Shown here piece by piece: positions 25,045 to 34,385 of a DNA stretch of 57,568 nucleotides. Positions within the stretch are counted from its first letter, which is position 1. Each line of letters starts with the position of its first letter. The stretch comes from CAJXOW01 sp964421495. Its GTDB lineage: Bacteria > Bacteroidota > Rhodothermia > Balneolales > Balneolaceae. The position numbers were made by a program, and so were the translations under genes. The notes below the pieces were generated by a model. It worked only from the letters and a program-made list of their open reading frames with translations. It had not been told where the DNA came from and did not search any database. Location: NCBI GenBank assembly GCA_964421495.1, contig CAYQXO010000003.1, positions 1 through 57,568 on the forward strand. The letters are read 5' to 3'.

Positions 25045-26214
25045 TCATGATTTCGATTTACTGTGTTTCGAGATGTTGAGCAGTATTCCGATCATCAGAC
25101 CGGCGAATACCATATTACTTCCGCCATAACTGACAAAGGGCATAGGCAGTCCGGTGACCGGCAGCAGTCCGCTGGCCACTCCTGCATTAACGAACCCGTA
25201 GAGCACGATAAGGCTCGTGGAGGCAACGGCAAGTAGGGTGCCGAGATTGTCGGGAGCCCGCCGGGCTATATATCCCATGCCTCGTATGAGGATGATGGTA
25301 AATATGATGATCAGACCGATGGATCCCATCAGTCCGTACTCCTCGGCGATAATGGCAAAGATAAAGTCGTTGTAGGAGGCGGGCAGGAATGAACGCTGGG
25401 TGCTCTGCCCGATACCGACCCCCGTTAACTGGCCCCGGGCGATGGCAATTTGGGACTGCTGGGTCTGGTAGCCGTCCGACAGGGAGAAGTTCTCCGCCTG
25501 TATATTTCGCACATGTTCGAGATGCTGGGAGATGCGGCTTTGCCGTTCCGGCGATTGCATGACCAGCAGGGACGCTCCCAACAGGCCGACCACCACCAGG
25601 CTTCCCAGATGCAGTACGTTGACCCGGCCGACAAACATCAGAAGCATGGACAGCGCCAGGAGTATGGTGGCGCTGCTGAAATCTTCAATTCCAATTAAGG
25701 CGCACGTGGTAAGAATCCAGAACATGAGCGGCAGGAAGGCCCGTTGAAAGTCTTTTATGTAGTCCTGCTTGTCGCTGATTAAAACCGCAAGATGAATCAA
25801 CAGGGCGATGGAGGCCAGGGAGGCCGGCTGGAAAGAGAAAAAGCCGAGCGTCAGGGAGCGGCGGGCGCCGAACACCTCTTCCCCGAAAAGCATCATGCAT
25901 ACGAGGGCAATCCAGCTGACGATCATGCCGAGTCGACTGAAGCGTACCAACTGGCGATAATCGAACTTGGAGGCGATCAGCATAACGACGAAAGCGGCCA
26001 GCAGTTTGATCATGTGTTCAACGAGGAGCGTGCCGGCGGTGGTCTGGTTTGATTCGGCGAAGTAGTAGATCGAGGAGTACACCGCGAGAATGCCGAAAAT
26101 CATCAGCATGATAACGGAAACGAGGATTACGCGATCGCTGCCGCGTTCGTTTTCTGCTTCGGCGGATCGACCGCCGGAAACTTGACTGTTTGCCGATGTA
26201 AATAAGAATTCCAT
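25045..26214 (-). CDS. ftsW: lipid II polymerase / cell division protein FtsW
   Basis: 389 residues from the ATG at 26214, preceded by AGGA about nine bases upstream; an ATG at 26319 would overlap murD and adds a non-membrane stretch. About ten membrane helices are visible. The SEDS signatures are present: FxxxGxxSIGQSTQRSFLPASYNDFIFAIIAEEYG (about residues 275-310) and the C-terminal TGLPMPFVSYGGSNM. FtsW is the septal peptidoglycan glycosyltransferase that works with the PBP encoded at 30265-32421. Confidence 0.95.
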   Translation of the reverse strand: MEFLFTSANSQVSGGRSAEAENERGSDRVILVSVIMLMIFGILAVYSSIYYFAESNQTTAGTLLVEHMIKLLAAFVVMLIASKFDYRQLVRFSRLGMIVSWIALVCMMLFGEEVFGARRSLTLGFFSFQPASLASIALLIHLAVLISDKQDYIKDFQRAFLPLMFWILTTCALIGIEDFSSATILLALSMLLMFVGRVNVLHLGSLVVVGLLGASLLVMQSPERQSRISQHLEHVRNIQAENFSLSDGYQTQQSQIAIARGQLTGVGIGQSTQRSFLPASYNDFIFAIIAEEYGLMGSIGLIIIFTIILIRGMGYIARRAPDNLGTLLAVASTSLIVLYGFVNAGVASGLLPVTGLPMPFVSYGGSNMVFAGLMIGILLNISKHSKSKS

Positions 26215-26263
26215 TACGTTTTCCTGTTCGCTCTGCTTCAGGTTCGGGTGTACGTTTGCATGA

Positions 26264-27628
26264 TTATAGTTTATTGACGGCTTCCTTGAATACTTTGCCG
26301 CGGTGTTCGTAATCCTCAAACATATCGAAAGAGGCGCAGGCCGGGCTTAACAGCACGATTTCATTCTCCCGGGCCCAGTCCGAGGCCTGGCGCACGGCGG
26401 CATCCATCGTGGTGGCCTTGGTAAATTGTTCCACCCGGTCGGAAAGTTCGCGTTCGATTTTGTCGGCCGATTCGCCGATCGCTATAATCGCGCGAACATT
26501 TTTTTGCAGCAGTTCCTGTATTTCGCTGTAATCGTTGCCTTTGTCCCGTCCGCCCATAATGAGTATAATCGGTTGCTGAAAACTGTCCAGCGCATACCAG
26601 AGGGCATTGACATTGGTGGCCTTGCTGTCGTTTATGTAGGTCACTTCCCGGCGGGTGCGCACGGTTTCCAGTCGATGCTCCACGCCTTCGAATTTCTTCA
26701 GGCTTTCCCGAATCGCCTCATTGTGAATTTCGGCGGCTCGTGCCGCCAGGGCGGAAGCCAGTCCATTTTTCAAGTTATGGTCGCCCGGTAAATTTATGTC
26801 GTCTTTTGCCATCAATGGTTCCTCCTTGCCGTGGATGTTGAAAATAATCTGTTGGTTGCGAATAAAGATGCCCCGCTGCAATTCCCGGTCGGCCGAAAAT
26901 GGCAGAGCCGTCGGGGAGTGAGCTTTACGGCTGAGTGAACGGACATATTCCCGTATGGTCGAGTCTTCATAGTTATAAATGATCCAGTCCTCTTCCGTCT
27001 GGTTTTCCAGCAAGCGGAATTTGGCCTGGCAGTAGCGTTCGAAGCTGTTGTCATACCGGTCCAGGTGATCCGGCGTTATATTTAGCAGCACCCCGATATG
27101 CGGTCGAAACGTTTTGATATGATCCAGCTGAAAACTGCTGACTTCGAGAATGGCATGGCAATCCGGGTGCGTTTGTTCCACGTAATCCGAAAAAGCGTAC
27201 CCGATATTGCCGGCCATGATCGAGGATTGGTCGGTTTGCGACCATATGTGCTGCAGCCACCGGGTGACGGTCGTTTTGCCGTTGCTGCCGGTGACCCCGA
27301 TAATCGGGCTGCGGTTGAACCAGCTGGCCATTTCCAATTCGGAATAGACCGGACGGTTCTCGTTTTTGTAATACTGGACGATTGAAGCTGTGTCGGGCAC
27401 GCCGGGGCTGACCACCGCGAAATCGCCGCTTCTGGCTTTGGTGCTGTGGCCGCCTTCCTCGTAGGCAATGCCGGCGTCTTCGAGGCGCTTTTTCATGGGC
27501 GGGGCAATTTCTCCGTGATCGCTTACAAATACGGAAGCCCCTTTGCGCTGCAGCAGACACGCCCCGGCCACTCCGCTGCGGGCGGCTCCTATTACGACGG
27601 TATGTTGGTTTTCAACAGGTTCGATCAT
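26264..27628 (-). CDS. murD: UDP-MurNAc-L-Ala-D-glutamate ligase MurD
   Basis: 454 residues. It begins VVIGAARSGVAGACLL, a Rossmann start; the P-loop is GVTGSNGKTTVTRWL (about 112-126), and NITPDHLDRY, HNLKNGLASALAA and NDSKATNVNALWYAL are the later Mur ligase blocks. The C-terminal domain has LIMGGRDKGNDY and LLSPACASFDMF. It adds D-glutamate to UDP-MurNAc-L-Ala. It overlaps mraY by four bases. Confidence 0.96.
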   Translation of the reverse strand: MIEPVENQHTVVIGAARSGVAGACLLQRKGASVFVSDHGEIAPPMKKRLEDAGIAYEEGGHSTKARSGDFAVVSPGVPDTASIVQYYKNENRPVYSELEMASWFNRSPIIGVTGSNGKTTVTRWLQHIWSQTDQSSIMAGNIGYAFSDYVEQTHPDCHAILEVSSFQLDHIKTFRPHIGVLLNITPDHLDRYDNSFERYCQAKFRLLENQTEEDWIIYNYEDSTIREYVRSLSRKAHSPTALPFSADRELQRGIFIRNQQIIFNIHGKEEPLMAKDDINLPGDHNLKNGLASALAARAAEIHNEAIRESLKKFEGVEHRLETVRTRREVTYINDSKATNVNALWYALDSFQQPIILIMGGRDKGNDYSEIQELLQKNVRAIIAIGESADKIERELSDRVEQFTKATTMDAAVRQASDWARENEIVLLSPACASFDMFEDYEHRGKVFKEAVNKL

Positions 27629-28761
27629 CGGAGTTTAAGAGTTAACAGGCTGAGGATGGCCAGCATAACCGAAATGATCCAGAAGCGGACCACGATTTTC
27701 GATTCGGACCAGCCTTTTTTTTCAAAATGGTGATGCAGTGGCGTCATCAGAAAAATGCGCCGCCCTGCCCCGTATTTTCGTCGGGAGTACTTGAAATAGG
27801 TGGTTTGAATAATGACGGAAATCGTTTCGACAAAAAAGATTCCGCAGATAATGGGCAGCAGGAGTTCCTTGTGCAGCATGAGTCCCATGGCTCCGAGCGC
27901 ACCGCCAAGGGCGAGCGATCCCGTATCTCCCATAAAGACCTGGGCCGGATGGGCATTGTACCACAGGAATCCCATGCAGGCCCCCACCAGCGAGGCGGCA
28001 AATATGGTTAGTTCGCCGGCGCCGGGGAGATATAGAATACTTAAAAAATCGGAGAAATCGGTACGTCCCGATACGTAGGCAAAGAGTCCCAGCGTAAAGC
28101 CGGCGATAGCCGATATACCGGAGGCGAGCCCGTCCAGTCCGTCGGTCAGATTTACGGCGTTGCTAACGGCCGTAATTACAAGAATGACGACCGGTATGTA
28201 GATCAACCATCCAATCGTTTCTCCGAGAAATGCATAATCCATGTTGACATTTTTCAGAAATGGGATGGTGGTAAGGGTGTTGTACGACTCGAATGCAGGA
28301 TAGAAATACAGAATTGCTCCCAGTATGAGGCCGGTTATGATCTGTCCGCTGAGTTTAAATCGCCCCAGCAGCCCTTTTTTGTCTTTGAGAATGACTTTGA
28401 TATAGTCGTCGACAAAGCCCACCAGTCCGAGGGCGATGGTGACGAATATGATCAGCCAGCTGTATATATTATGGGGATCCATCCAGAGGGCGGCCGGTAT
28501 AACCATGGCCAGTATAATGATGATACCTCCCATGGTCGGGGTATGGGCTTTGTCCAGGTGCGTATCCAGGCCAATATCCTCACGTATGACCTCCTTCAAC
28601 TGCATTTTCTCCAGGAATTGGATAATGCGGCGGCCAATCAGCAGACTGATGATCAGGGCGGTGGTGGCGGCCAGGGCCGTGCGTGTTGTAATAAACTCAA
28701 AGGCGCCGAAGCCCGGCGGTTGATAATGTTGCTCGAGCCAACTAAGTAGCCAGTATAACAT
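27625..28761 (-). CDS. mraY: phospho-MurNAc-pentapeptide transferase MraY
   Basis: 378 residues with about ten membrane helices. Catalytic and structural motifs are visible: LDTHLDKAHTPTMGGIIII (about 66-84), DDYIKV (about 118), NLTDGLDGLASG (about 206-217), VFMGDTGSLALGG (about 275-287) and HHHFEKKGW near the C-terminus. It moves phospho-MurNAc-pentapeptide onto undecaprenyl phosphate to make lipid I. The ATG overlaps the murE stop by one base and the 3' end overlaps murD by four. murF, often between murE and mraY, is absent. Confidence 0.97.
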   Translation of the reverse strand: MLYWLLSWLEQHYQPPGFGAFEFITTRTALAATTALIISLLIGRRIIQFLEKMQLKEVIREDIGLDTHLDKAHTPTMGGIIIILAMVIPAALWMDPHNIYSWLIIFVTIALGLVGFVDDYIKVILKDKKGLLGRFKLSGQIITGLILGAILYFYPAFESYNTLTTIPFLKNVNMDYAFLGETIGWLIYIPVVILVITAVSNAVNLTDGLDGLASGISAIAGFTLGLFAYVSGRTDFSDFLSILYLPGAGELTIFAASLVGACMGFLWYNAHPAQVFMGDTGSLALGGALGAMGLMLHKELLLPIICGIFFVETISVIIQTTYFKYSRRKYGAGRRIFLMTPLHHHFEKKGWSESKIVVRFWIISVMLAILSLLTLKLR

Positions 28762-30146
28762 CAGACCACCTCCCCGTTACGGGCGTTGGTTCCCGATTCA
28801 AGCGTTTCGAGGGCGATTTCGCGATCATCAAAATCGAATCGTTGTCCGTCGATGATCTGGTAGGTTTCGTGTCCCTTGCCGGCTATTAAAATGACGGCAT
28901 GGGGTTCCGCCCGGCGGACCACCTGTTGGATAGCTGCCTTGCGTTCAGTAGTGCGTTGAACGTGGTCGGTGGAGGAAAATCCCTCGAAAATATCGTCGAT
29001 AATTTTTTCAGGTGATTCGCTCCGGGGGTTGTCGGAGGTGACCATAATTTCGTCGGCATAGGTTTCGGCAATTTCAGCCATTCGGGGACGCTTGTCGCGG
29101 TCGCGCTCGCCCCCGCAGCCAAAGACGAGGTAGAGTTTTTGATCGCCCAGCTTCAGGTGTTGAAGCGTTTGCAAAACGTTTTCGAGTGCATGAGGCGTAT
29201 GGGCGTAGTCTACATATACGGTAGGTTGTGGGAGCGTCGGTTCGTTAAGACGCTGCAGGCGTCCCTCGGGTCCTTTGCATTTCGAGATTGCCCGGGCCGC
29301 GGCCTGTTTTCCATGACCGCATGCGTTGACAATCAGAAAGGCCTGGGCCAGGTTGTAGGCATTGAAATTTCCGCAGAGAGAGGTGGTAAGCTGGGTATCT
29401 CCCACTTCGAGCCGCAGTCCGGACAGATCATGGGAGAGGACCCGGCAGGATATGTCGGCCTCCGATTGAAAACCGAAAGTCAGGATTTCTGCATCACAGT
29501 CTTTCATCATGGTCGCTGCATAGGAGTCGTCGGCGTTTATTACGGCCAGGGCTTCGTCGGACAACGAAGAAAACAGTTGTTTTTTGGCTTCCGCATATTG
29601 GTCCATCGAGCCGTGATAATCGAGGTGGTCGTGGCTGATGTTGGTGAAGGCGGCAATGGAAAAGCGAATGCCCTCGGTCCGTTTTTGGTGGAGGGCGTGC
29701 GAGGAAACTTCCATGATCAGGTGGGTGGAGCCGGCCTGTACCATTGCATACATATTTTGCGCCAGTATGACCGGATCCGATGTGGTAAGTTGACTGTTCA
29801 GTTCTTTACCGTCAATAATATTTTCGTTGGTACCGAGCAGCGAGGGACGTTCTTTGAGCTTTTTCAGGGCCTGGTAGACCAGCGTGGCTACGGTGGTTTT
29901 TCCGTTGGTGCCCGTAATGCCGGTTATTTTGAGGCGGTCGCCCGGGTCGTCGTAATAAGCCTGGGCCAGGTGTCCCAGCAGCGGTCGCGTTTCCTCCACC
30001 TTAACGTAGCAGATATTCTCGTTCGGCCGGGATATGTCCTTGTCGTGGATGATGGTTCGAGCGCCGTTTTCAATGGCTTGGTCAATAAATTGGTGTCCGT
30101 CCGTCTGATGACCCTCTACAGCCACGAAAACATAATCGTGATCCAC
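28761..30146 (-). CDS. murE: UDP-MurNAc-tripeptide synthetase MurE, N-terminus interrupted
   Basis: 461 residues are read from a GTG at 30146 (the first frame start after a stop). The P-loop GITGTNGKTTVATLVY, the NISHDHLDYHG block and the SDNPRSESP motif are present; DNPR marks a meso-diaminopimelate-adding enzyme. The family's N-terminal domain normally begins about 30 residues earlier and contains DSR-x-V. That piece is present in the same frame directly upstream (GGIAHDSRKVDHDYVFVAVEG), but a TAA codon at 30195-30197 cuts it off from a plausible start at 30242. The gene is essential elsewhere, so see the separate entry for the upstream region. Confidence 0.9.
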   Translation of the reverse strand: MDHDYVFVAVEGHQTDGHQFIDQAIENGARTIIHDKDISRPNENICYVKVEETRPLLGHLAQAYYDDPGDRLKITGITGTNGKTTVATLVYQALKKLKERPSLLGTNENIIDGKELNSQLTTSDPVILAQNMYAMVQAGSTHLIMEVSSHALHQKRTEGIRFSIAAFTNISHDHLDYHGSMDQYAEAKKQLFSSLSDEALAVINADDSYAATMMKDCDAEILTFGFQSEADISCRVLSHDLSGLRLEVGDTQLTTSLCGNFNAYNLAQAFLIVNACGHGKQAAARAISKCKGPEGRLQRLNEPTLPQPTVYVDYAHTPHALENVLQTLQHLKLGDQKLYLVFGCGGERDRDKRPRMAEIAETYADEIMVTSDNPRSESPEKIIDDIFEGFSSTDHVQRTTERKAAIQQVVRRAEPHAVILIAGKGHETYQIIDGQRFDFDDREIALETLESGTNARNGEVV

Positions 30147-30242
30147 CTTCCTCGAGTCGTGGGCGATGCCCCCGATGCGGTCCGGCTGGGGACCTTAGAT
30201 CGAAATCGGATTGCAAAGTGATATGAGAAAGTTAAATGTCAC
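30147..30242 (-). pseudogene. murE: N-terminal murE segment separated by an in-frame TAA
   Basis: Reading from GTG at 30242 gives VTFNFLISLCNPISI, then TAA (30195-30197), then GPQPDRIGGIAHDSRKV running straight into the annotated murE. The sequence after the stop holds the conserved DSR of MurE and the part before looks like the usual first helix. If TAA were a sense codon the full protein would be 493 residues, normal for MurE. It may be a sequencing or assembly error, or a real nonsense change bypassed by an unusual start or readthrough. Confidence 0.65.
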
Positions 30243-30264
30243 GATTTATCGATGGTATAGGTTA

Positions 30265-32421
30265 TCAGTTGACGGCTGCGTGTGAGGTTAATGTTTGTTG
30301 ACCGCGTATGGTTACGGTTTGCCCTTTTTTCATCCTTGCTCCCGGTTCAGGATATTGTTTCTGGACGGCACCCGAACCGATAAGCTGGGTTTGCAGTCCC
30401 AATTCATGCATCAGGCTGGCTGCGTTACGCATATTCATGTTTACGAGGTCCGGTATGCGCACATGTGTTTTTTCCGTTGCGGCCTCGGCGGTATCCGGGG
30501 CAGAGGGCATGGCATTTAACTGCAGTTTGATCAATTCGGGGGATTCCATCTGGGTTCCGGCCTCGGGCTGCTGGGCCACTACCCAGGGACCTTTTCGGCT
30601 CGTGGTATAAGAATATCCCCGGGCCTCCAGTAATTGACGGGCCTGCTCGATTTGAAATCCGCGCAGGTCCGGCATATAGGTCCATTGCGTTTCGTCCGAC
30701 CGGTTTTTCAGGTAGTGTTGCTGCACTTCGTCGTCCAGTCCCGCGAGTCGCTGGGCAATCTGTTTAAAGACGGGACCGGCCGTGTATCCCCCGTAGATAC
30801 TGTTCTTGGGTTCGTCAAGCAATACCAGGCACACGTATTTCGGTTGATCGGCCGGGAAAAAGCCTACAAACGAGGCCCGGTAACTCATCTGATAACTGCC
30901 CTCTATATACTTCTGGGCCGTTCCCGTTTTGCCGGCGATAGGCAATCCTTCGATCTGGGCCCAGCTGGCGGTACCCGAGTCGGAGACCACCCGTTTAAAG
31001 ACCGGTAATAATTTTTGGATGGTTTCTTTATTGGCAATTTGTCGCACGGCCAGCGGTTCTTTCCGGCTAACCACTTCGCCGCGTTCATTGACAATTTTCT
31101 CCACCATATAGGGACGCATCATTTTGCCTCCGTTGGCAAAGGCGGCGTAGGCCTGGGTGAGCTGCAGGGGGGTTACCTGGACTTCGTAGCCGATCGACAT
31201 CCAGGGCAGGGTGACGTCGCTCCATTGATACGGTTTGCGGAGGACGCCCGACTTTTCGTGCGGCAGATCCACATTGGTGGCGGTTCCGAATCCGAGGTTA
31301 CGCACATACTGGTAAAAAGTCTGCGGCTCGAGGCGCATCGCTATACGGGAAGTGGCGATATTGGAGGATTGCTCGATGACTTCCTCGAAAGTAAGGGTGC
31401 CGAGCGGATCGTGGTCGCGCATATATTGGCCGTGTATTTTCACTCGTCCGTCTTCGGGCGTTTCAAACGTTTCCCCGAATGTAACCTTATCCTGTTCCAG
31501 GGCGGCGATGGCGGTAACCAGTTTAAAAGTCGACCCCGGTTCAATCATATTCGCGATCGCATAATTTCGCCGATTCTCCTTTTTGCTGTTGGACGGTCGG
31601 TTGGGATTAAAGGCGGGTATGCTGGCCATGGCCTTGATGGTGCCGGTGGAGGGCCGCATAATAATCGCGGTTCCGTTCTCTGCTCCCGTCCGTTCCAGTC
31701 CCTTCCGGAGCTCCTCTTCGACGATAGCCTGGATATTGGCATTGATCGTGGTATAGAGAGACTGTCCCTGCCGGGGTTGTTTGCTGGGAGCTCCCACAAA
31801 AGAGTGGATCTTGCCTCTTCGGTCGCGCTGGACCTGTCGGAGTCCGTCTTTACCTTTCAGTTGTTGGTCGTATTGAGCCTCGAGTCCGGTCATCCCCTTG
31901 AGTTTATGATTGACGAACCCGAGCGCATGGGCGGCGAGGGAACCGAAGTTATACTGTCGTTGGTATTGCTCTTCCATGATTACGGATTTGAGGTCGAGCG
32001 ATTGCAGGGCGTCGTGGGTTTCGACGCCGGCTTCACGCACCAAAACTTTATATCGTGATCCCTCGGGAGCCCGGTTTATTTCATTGACGCACTTGTTCGG
32101 GGAAATGGAGGTGTGGCGGTTCAGAATTCGACACACTTTGTTCGGGCTTTCCCGGTATCTCTTCATGATTACCGGATCGACCGCTATCTTGTATGCCACC
32201 GAATTTTTCACGAGCGTCCGTCCCTCACTGTCATAGATATTACCTCTTTCCGCCGGGATCGTCAGGTAGTCGATGGTTTGCTCGTTCCACAATTCCCGCA
32301 GTTCCTCCCCATGAAACAACTGAATACGCAGCAGTTGCAGTATGATGCCCGCCGGAATCAGAAGCAGGAGTCCGACGACCACCAGGAGCCGGTTCGATAT
32401 GGATTTATTAACCTTTTTCAT
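30265..32421 (-). CDS. ftsI: division transpeptidase (class B PBP, FtsI/SpoVD-like) with PASTA domains
   Basis: 718 residues. An N-terminal membrane helix (about 10-30) is followed by a PBP dimerisation region and the transpeptidase domain: active-site EPGSTFKL near residue 296, SSN near 353 and KTGTAQ near 498. Two PASTA domains follow (about 580-640 and 655-710, ending TVTIRGQQTL). It crosslinks septal peptidoglycan with FtsW. It overlaps ftsL by four bases; murE should start about 22 bases later. The PASTA tail, like that of SpoVD/PBP2x, may bind muropeptides or nascent wall. Confidence 0.95.
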   Translation of the reverse strand: MKKVNKSISNRLLVVVGLLLLIPAGIILQLLRIQLFHGEELRELWNEQTIDYLTIPAERGNIYDSEGRTLVKNSVAYKIAVDPVIMKRYRESPNKVCRILNRHTSISPNKCVNEINRAPEGSRYKVLVREAGVETHDALQSLDLKSVIMEEQYQRQYNFGSLAAHALGFVNHKLKGMTGLEAQYDQQLKGKDGLRQVQRDRRGKIHSFVGAPSKQPRQGQSLYTTINANIQAIVEEELRKGLERTGAENGTAIIMRPSTGTIKAMASIPAFNPNRPSNSKKENRRNYAIANMIEPGSTFKLVTAIAALEQDKVTFGETFETPEDGRVKIHGQYMRDHDPLGTLTFEEVIEQSSNIATSRIAMRLEPQTFYQYVRNLGFGTATNVDLPHEKSGVLRKPYQWSDVTLPWMSIGYEVQVTPLQLTQAYAAFANGGKMMRPYMVEKIVNERGEVVSRKEPLAVRQIANKETIQKLLPVFKRVVSDSGTASWAQIEGLPIAGKTGTAQKYIEGSYQMSYRASFVGFFPADQPKYVCLVLLDEPKNSIYGGYTAGPVFKQIAQRLAGLDDEVQQHYLKNRSDETQWTYMPDLRGFQIEQARQLLEARGYSYTTSRKGPWVVAQQPEAGTQMESPELIKLQLNAMPSAPDTAEAATEKTHVRIPDLVNMNMRNAASLMHELGLQTQLIGSGAVQKQYPEPGARMKKGQTVTIRGQQTLTSHAAVN

Positions 32422-32891
32422 TCTTCAATGCTGATTACTTTTTCTACGGGTCCACCGCTGACGAAACCGTTTTCCTGGGCCTTTTTGTAAATCTGGCGCG
32501 GACCGGTCATCCGCTCGTACTGCAGTTCGTATTTTTCATGCATTCTCTCGCTGCGCTGATATTGTTGTTCAAGGCTTTTGACTTCCTTCAGGAGCTGCTG
32601 GGTTCGAAAAACGTGTGAGATATATATCACACCGCAAATCCCGATGATAAAGCTGGCCAAAATGATTTTCCATGGCGCAATCCGGGGCAGCGAGTAAGGA
32701 TTATCCTCCTTTTTCTTGCGGGCGAAGGTTTGTTTCCCGTTACCGCCACCGTTTGATGTGGGACTGAAAACGGGCGGTATACGTCCGGAGCCCTTTCCCT
32801 TTTTTCGCCTATTTTTACGTTTCCGCCGGTTGGACTTTTTCTTCCCTTTCCGGGTAGTGGAGGTTGCGTTATGGAGAATGTGCATCATCAT
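32418..32891 (-). CDS. ftsL: FtsL-like division protein
   Basis: 157 residues. A long, very basic N-terminus (about 13-60, many K and R) is followed by one membrane helix (IILASFIIGICGVIYISHVF, about 76-95) and a periplasmic coiled coil (LLKEVKSLEQQYQRSERMHEKYELQYERM). This is the FtsL/FtsB layout and it sits between rsmH and the PBP, where ftsL belongs. It overlaps both neighbours by four bases. FtsL sequences diverge fast, so position and topology carry the call. The unusually basic tail could bind nucleic acid or lipid head groups (inference). Confidence 0.8.
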   Translation of the reverse strand: MMMHILHNATSTTRKGKKKSNRRKRKNRRKKGKGSGRIPPVFSPTSNGGGNGKQTFARKKKEDNPYSLPRIAPWKIILASFIIGICGVIYISHVFRTQQLLKEVKSLEQQYQRSERMHEKYELQYERMTGPRQIYKKAQENGFVSGGPVEKVISIEE

Positions 32892-33832
32892 GCAGCCCCT
32901 CCCCCTTCCGGTTCTATTTTCTCGGCGGCGCGAAGTTTGGTACTGCGAGCGGCCGGATTCGATTCGACTTCTTCCTCGGAGGGACGGACAATGTTTTTGG
33001 TGAGCATCTGTATGGTTTTCAGCTCATATCCGTAGAAATCTTTCTCAACAGTACCTTCGTGATTCCCGGATTTGAAGTACCGTTTTACAATTCGGTCCTC
33101 CAGGGAATGGTAGGAGATGGCGACTATGCGTCCCTCGACTTTCAGCCAATCGTGGGACTGCTCCAGGCCTTTGCGCAGCATTTCGAGTTCTCGGTTTACT
33201 TCGATGCGAATACCCTGGAATACGCGGGAAATCGACTTTTTTTGATAGGGTTCGGGCACCAGGGAAGCGACCAGGTCGGCAAGTTCACCGGTGGTTTCGA
33301 GGGGACGGTTTTCGATGATGGCGTCGGCGATTTCCCTGCTTTTTCGTTCCTCGCCGTAGTGGAATATGACGTCTCTCAGTTTTTCATAGGGATATTCATT
33401 GACCACCTGTTGGGCGTCGATACCGAGCAGGTTGCTCATCCGCATGTCCAGCGGACCGTCGCGGTCGAAGCTGAAACCCCGTTCGGGCTCGGTAATCTGG
33501 TGGCGGGAGACTCCGAGGTCAAACAGGAAACCGGAAATCTGCTGGTGGATCGAGGGGGGCAGAAGGGTAGATAGATATCCGAAATTTCCTTTGATAAGCT
33601 GAAGCCGTGGATCGTCCAGTTGATCCCTGACGGCCTCCAGGGCCTCGTCGTCCTGGTCGAGTCCGTAGAGACGGGCATCCTCGTCAAGGTGGGAGAGGAT
33701 GCGGCGGGCATGACCCCCGCCGCCGAGCGTACAGTCGACATAGGTCCCCGATGCGTCGGTAACAAGGTACTCGACGGTTTTTTCGGGCAGTACCGGGGTG
33801 TGGCGGTAATATGTGGTGTTAGTTTTGCCCAT
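32888..33832 (-). CDS. rsmH: 16S rRNA (cytosine-1402-N4) methyltransferase RsmH (MraW)
   Basis: 314 residues. HTPVLPEKTVEYL and VDCTLGGGGHARRIL (about 33-47) form the SAM-binding start; DQDDEALEAV, FLFDLGVSRHQI and SYHSLEDRIVKRYFK are typical of the family. It methylates C1402 in the decoding centre of 16S rRNA. Its start overlaps the 3' end of mraZ by 14 bases, and it is the second gene of the dcw operon. Confidence 0.96.
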   Translation of the reverse strand: MGKTNTTYYRHTPVLPEKTVEYLVTDASGTYVDCTLGGGGHARRILSHLDEDARLYGLDQDDEALEAVRDQLDDPRLQLIKGNFGYLSTLLPPSIHQQISGFLFDLGVSRHQITEPERGFSFDRDGPLDMRMSNLLGIDAQQVVNEYPYEKLRDVIFHYGEERKSREIADAIIENRPLETTGELADLVASLVPEPYQKKSISRVFQGIRIEVNRELEMLRKGLEQSHDWLKVEGRIVAISYHSLEDRIVKRYFKSGNHEGTVEKDFYGYELKTIQMLTKNIVRPSEEEVESNPAARSTKLRAAEKIEPEGGGAA

Positions 33833-34274
33833 TGCTCATGACCTCTTCAAAGAATTCTTCATACTGTTCACTGGTGAGTTTCTCATCTTCCACGGCCAGG
33901 AGTTCGGGCGACCATATCTCGATGCGATCGCCGACTCCGATGAATATGGCTTTCCCGTCTATCCCTGCGTATTCCCGCAGAGAACCGGAAAGAGCCAGGC
34001 GGTTTTGTTTGTCCAGGGAAATATCTTCAGCGCTGCGCAGGAAATTTCGCTTGACGGTGCGTCCCTTTTTTTCGAAACTGTTTATACGGGAAAGATGTTC
34101 TTCCACTTCCTGCCACCGATCATCCGGGTAGAGATAAAGGCAGGGCTCAAGTCCCTTCAGAATGATAAAGTGGTCCCGGGCTCCCGGCTCAAGGGACTTC
34201 CGCATTTTAGCGGGGAAACTGACGCGTCCCTTGTTGTCAACACTATGTTCGTATTCACCTTTGAAACTGGCCAC
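33819..34274 (-). CDS. mraZ: transcriptional regulator MraZ
   Basis: 151 residues from a GTG at 34274 (VASFKGEYEHSVDNKGRVSFPAKMRK), matching the family's normal length and start. An ATG at 34367 would put the first codons inside the promoter boxes described below. Two SpoVT-AbrB half-domains each carry the DxxxR motif (DNKGR about residues 13-17 and DKQNR about 90-94). MraZ forms a ring that binds repeated boxes upstream and represses the dcw operon, as in E. coli and mycoplasmas. Confidence 0.92.
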   Translation of the reverse strand: MASFKGEYEHSVDNKGRVSFPAKMRKSLEPGARDHFIILKGLEPCLYLYPDDRWQEVEEHLSRINSFEKKGRTVKRNFLRSAEDISLDKQNRLALSGSLREYAGIDGKAIFIGVGDRIEIWSPELLAVEDEKLTSEQYEEFFEEVMSNGQN

Positions 34275-34361
34275 AGGACTCTCTGGATCTTTGTAACGAC
34301 GATTAAAAGACGGAACTCGATGCTCTCCACGATATCGCTGCCCGGACGATATATGGATATC

Positions 34362-34385
34362 CCACATTCTACCACTTCAAACCAC
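34362..34385 (-). promoter_or_regulatory. MraZ operator: three GTGG boxes at 10-bp spacing
   Basis: On the minus strand GTGG occurs at 34385-34382, 34375-34372 and 34365-34362, exactly ten bases apart, just after the -10 hexamer. Known MraZ sites are three or four tandem TGGG or GTGG-like boxes at this period. Binding here would block the start of transcription. Confidence 0.75.

Noticed and set aside
26214..26319. Longer N-terminus for ftsW starting at 26319
   Set aside because: It would overlap murD, has no ribosome-binding site and adds a polar stretch not seen in FtsW; the ATG at 26214 has AGGA upstream.
28761..30146. murF or ddl missing from the dcw cluster as a sign of gene loss
   Set aside because: Absence of murF and ddl between murE and mraY is usual in Bacteroidota-related genomes, where they lie elsewhere.
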